NCBI GenBank assembly: GCA_037953745.1 | Contig: JBAKBP010007916.1 | Coordinates: 1 to 64,000 of the forward strand | From: Lithodes maja | Taxonomy: Eukaryota; Arthropoda; Malacostraca; Decapoda; Lithodidae | Reading direction: 5' to 3' | Length of the DNA: 64,000 nucleotides | Shown: positions 62,421-64,000 of the stretch, in pieces | Position numbering within the stretch: position 1 is the stretch's first letter | Layout: every line of letters starts with the position of its first letter | The notes under the pieces: model-generated | Databases searched by the model: none | Told to the model about the DNA's origin: nothing | What the model saw: the letters and a program-made list of their open reading frames with translations, nothing else | Made by a program: the position numbers and the translations under genes

Positions 62421-63759
62421 CTATCTATCTATCTATTGCCCGACGCCGTGATCCCCGAAGGGGTGGCCACGAACGAACCGCCCCCATGCACCTCTGTCCC
62501 CAGTCAGTCGACGCCCCTCCTCCCAACCAGCACCGCCTTCGTTCATGTAGTTCCTCACTCCATCCTTCCACCTCATATTCGGTCTACCTCTCCCCCTCTG
62601 TCCCTCCACCTCGCTCTCGTACACCCTCTTAGTCATTCTCTCGCTTTCCATACGTTCCATATGGCCGAACCATCTCAAGTTGTTCCTTTTCACACTTTCC
62701 AGCACATCTACCTCCACACCACACCTCCTTCTTACTTCCTCATTAGTCTGTCTATCCCTCCATGTAACTCCGCACGCACTCCTTAAGTAATTCATTTCCA
62801 CTGCTCTCACTCTTGGTCTGAGTCTCTCAACCAACGTCCATGCTTCGCTTCCGTAAGTCAGTGTCGGGATTACCACACTGTCATGCAAGGACTTCTTCAC
62901 TTCCATACTGACCACCCTATTTCTTGTTACTGCTTTTAGCGTTCCTACAACCCTCTTCCCCTGTTGTACCCTCTCCCGCACCTCTTCATCCATAGTCCCA
63001 TCTTTACTCAACACACTGCCCAGATACTTAAAAGAGTTGACGATCTCCATAGCCTGACCGTTCAGCTTCACCTCACACTCTGTGACTTCACCCCTTTCGA
63101 AGACCATAACCTTGCTCTTCCCCGTATTTACCTTCAAATTCCGTTTTTCGCACACTGTTCCAAACTCATTTACCAGACCCTGCAACTCCCATTCATTATC
63201 ACTCATCAGAACTGTATCATCCGCAAACAGCAGTATAGGTAGCTTCCACTCAATTCCCTCCATTTTCAGCGATACACCAACATCCACTGCTCTTGATAGT
63301 ATTTCTTTCATAACTCCATCCATATATACAGTAAACAACCACGGGGACATCACACACCCCTGTTTCAAACCAACATTCAGGTCAAAGAACTCGCTCTGCT
63401 CACTCTCCACACGTACTGCCGCCTTTGCACCCTCATACATGCTCTTCACTGCTTTCAGCAACTTACCCTCTACTCAGTATATTCTAAGTACTTTCCACAA
63501 ACCTTCTCTATCCACTCTGTCATAGGCCTTCTCCAAGTCCATAAAGGCAACATACACCTTTTGTTTCTTCTCCAGATACTTCTCCACAACACAATTCAGG
63601 GTAAAAATCTGATCTACACATCCTCTTCCCTTCCTAAAACCTCCCTGCTCGTCGCCTATCCATTTCTCCGTTCTCACTCTCACTCTCTCAATCACTACCC
63701 TACTGTATACCTTCCCTACTACGCTTAGAAGACATATTCCTCGGTGGTTACCACACACC
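62421..63759 (-). mobile_element. 5'-truncated RTE-type LINE nested in the L2-like ORF1
   Basis: Flanked by the 6-bp duplication ATGAAT (62,415-62,420 and 63,760-63,765). The 3' end carries (TATC)n on the plus strand (62,421-62,436), as is usual for RTE tails. Contains RT only. Confidence 0.9.
62433..63759 (-). pseudogene. RTE-type reverse transcriptase with one in-frame stop
   Basis: One frame from the truncation point to the stop at 62,433, apart from an in-frame TGA at 63,474-63,476 after LWKVLRIY. Motifs: NHRGICLLSVVGKVYSRVV, QGGFRKGRGCVDQIF, AFMDLEKAYDRVDRE (catalytic Asp), GLKQGCVMSPWLF, LLFADDTVLMSD (catalytic Asp pair), FKYLGSVLSKDGTMDEEV, YGSEAWTLVERLRPRV, SACGVTWRDRQTNEEV, LRWFGHMERM, GRPNMRWKDGVR. 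The single stop makes it a very young pseudogene; the missing N-terminus holds the endonuclease. Confidence 0.9.
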
Positions 63760-63765
63760 ATGAAT

Positions 63766-64000
63766 ATGACCAAAAAAAGTTTTGAGAGTGCAGTTGTAGG
63801 GGTCATAAAGAACAAGGAGAGTATCGTGAGGGAGGCCATGGACAGGGATAGGGGTGTAATCTTGTATGGAGATATAGAGACTCATATGAATGACAATGGA
63901 GTGAGAAAAGTGAGGGATATGGAGACAGTGAGGGAGGTCTTGAAAGGTGTGGATGAGGACGAATATGGATGGGAAGGCAGGTGGAGGAGGTCAGTAGGAT
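63766..64000 (+). CDS. Second L2-like ORF1, continuation after the RTE insertion (runs off window)
   Basis: In the same frame as 61,974-62,420 across the target duplication: MTKKSFESAVVGVIKNKES, then IVREAMDRDRGVILYGD, comparable to the KNVVQVLKSKEKVVRETV region of the copy at 52,453. Open to the window end. Confidence 0.75.
   Translation, partial: MTKKSFESAVVGVIKNKESIVREAMDRDRGVILYGDIETHMNDNGVRKVRDMETVREVLKGVDEDEYGWEGRWRRSVG

Overview
This is eukaryotic, transposon-dominated DNA, most likely from an arthropod and probably a decapod crustacean. That assignment is inference. It rests on interrupted coding exons with splice sites, CR1-, L2- and RTE-type LINEs, many tRNA-derived SINEs and MITEs, degenerate TTAGG-like runs, and a retroposon (34,760-35,902 and 36,538-39,069) whose opening motif I associate with decapod genomes. 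Nothing looks bacterial or viral, and there are no operons or ribosome-binding sites.

Layout. 1-3.2 kb: 5' part of a minus-strand CR1-like LINE (esterase ORF1, endonuclease start of ORF2, tandem repeats upstream). 3.2-5.8 kb: broken, 5'-truncated LINE holding a second retroposon. 5.8-9.5 kb: MITEs, minisatellites, a SINE. 9.55-18.75 kb: complete LTR retrotransposon A. 18.8-30.2 kb: MITE fields, a 40-bp tandem array, a triplicated CCAAT/CRE module, a G-rich array. 30.6-33.1 kb: composite element built from inverted LTRs, a 516-bp tandem repeat and a miniature LTR element whose LTRs carry a tRNA-like Pol III promoter. 34.7-39.1 kb: two copies of a 650-bp retroposon, each interrupted by a LINE. 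39.1-40.2 kb: degenerate tandem array with two SINEs. 40.24-49.84 kb: complete LTR retrotransposon B. 49.9-60.7 kb (minus strand): three exons of a host beta-mannosidase gene, the last two with lesions; a nearly full-length L2-like LINE lies in the intervening intron. 57.4-64 kb: pogo-like and mariner-like MITEs, RTE 3' ends, and a second ORF1 of the L2-like family split by an RTE insertion.

The two LTR elements belong to the Gmr1-type Ty3/Gypsy group: integrase lies upstream of reverse transcriptase, and the gag capsid region resembles the SCAN domain. B has one uninterrupted gag-pol frame and LTRs with no difference noticed, so it may be recently active. A has nearly identical LTRs but two frame breaks and a changed RT catalytic motif.

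The only host gene recognised is the beta-mannosidase 3' end. Retrotransposon B is inserted just beyond its last exon, and a MITE sits five bases into one of its introns.
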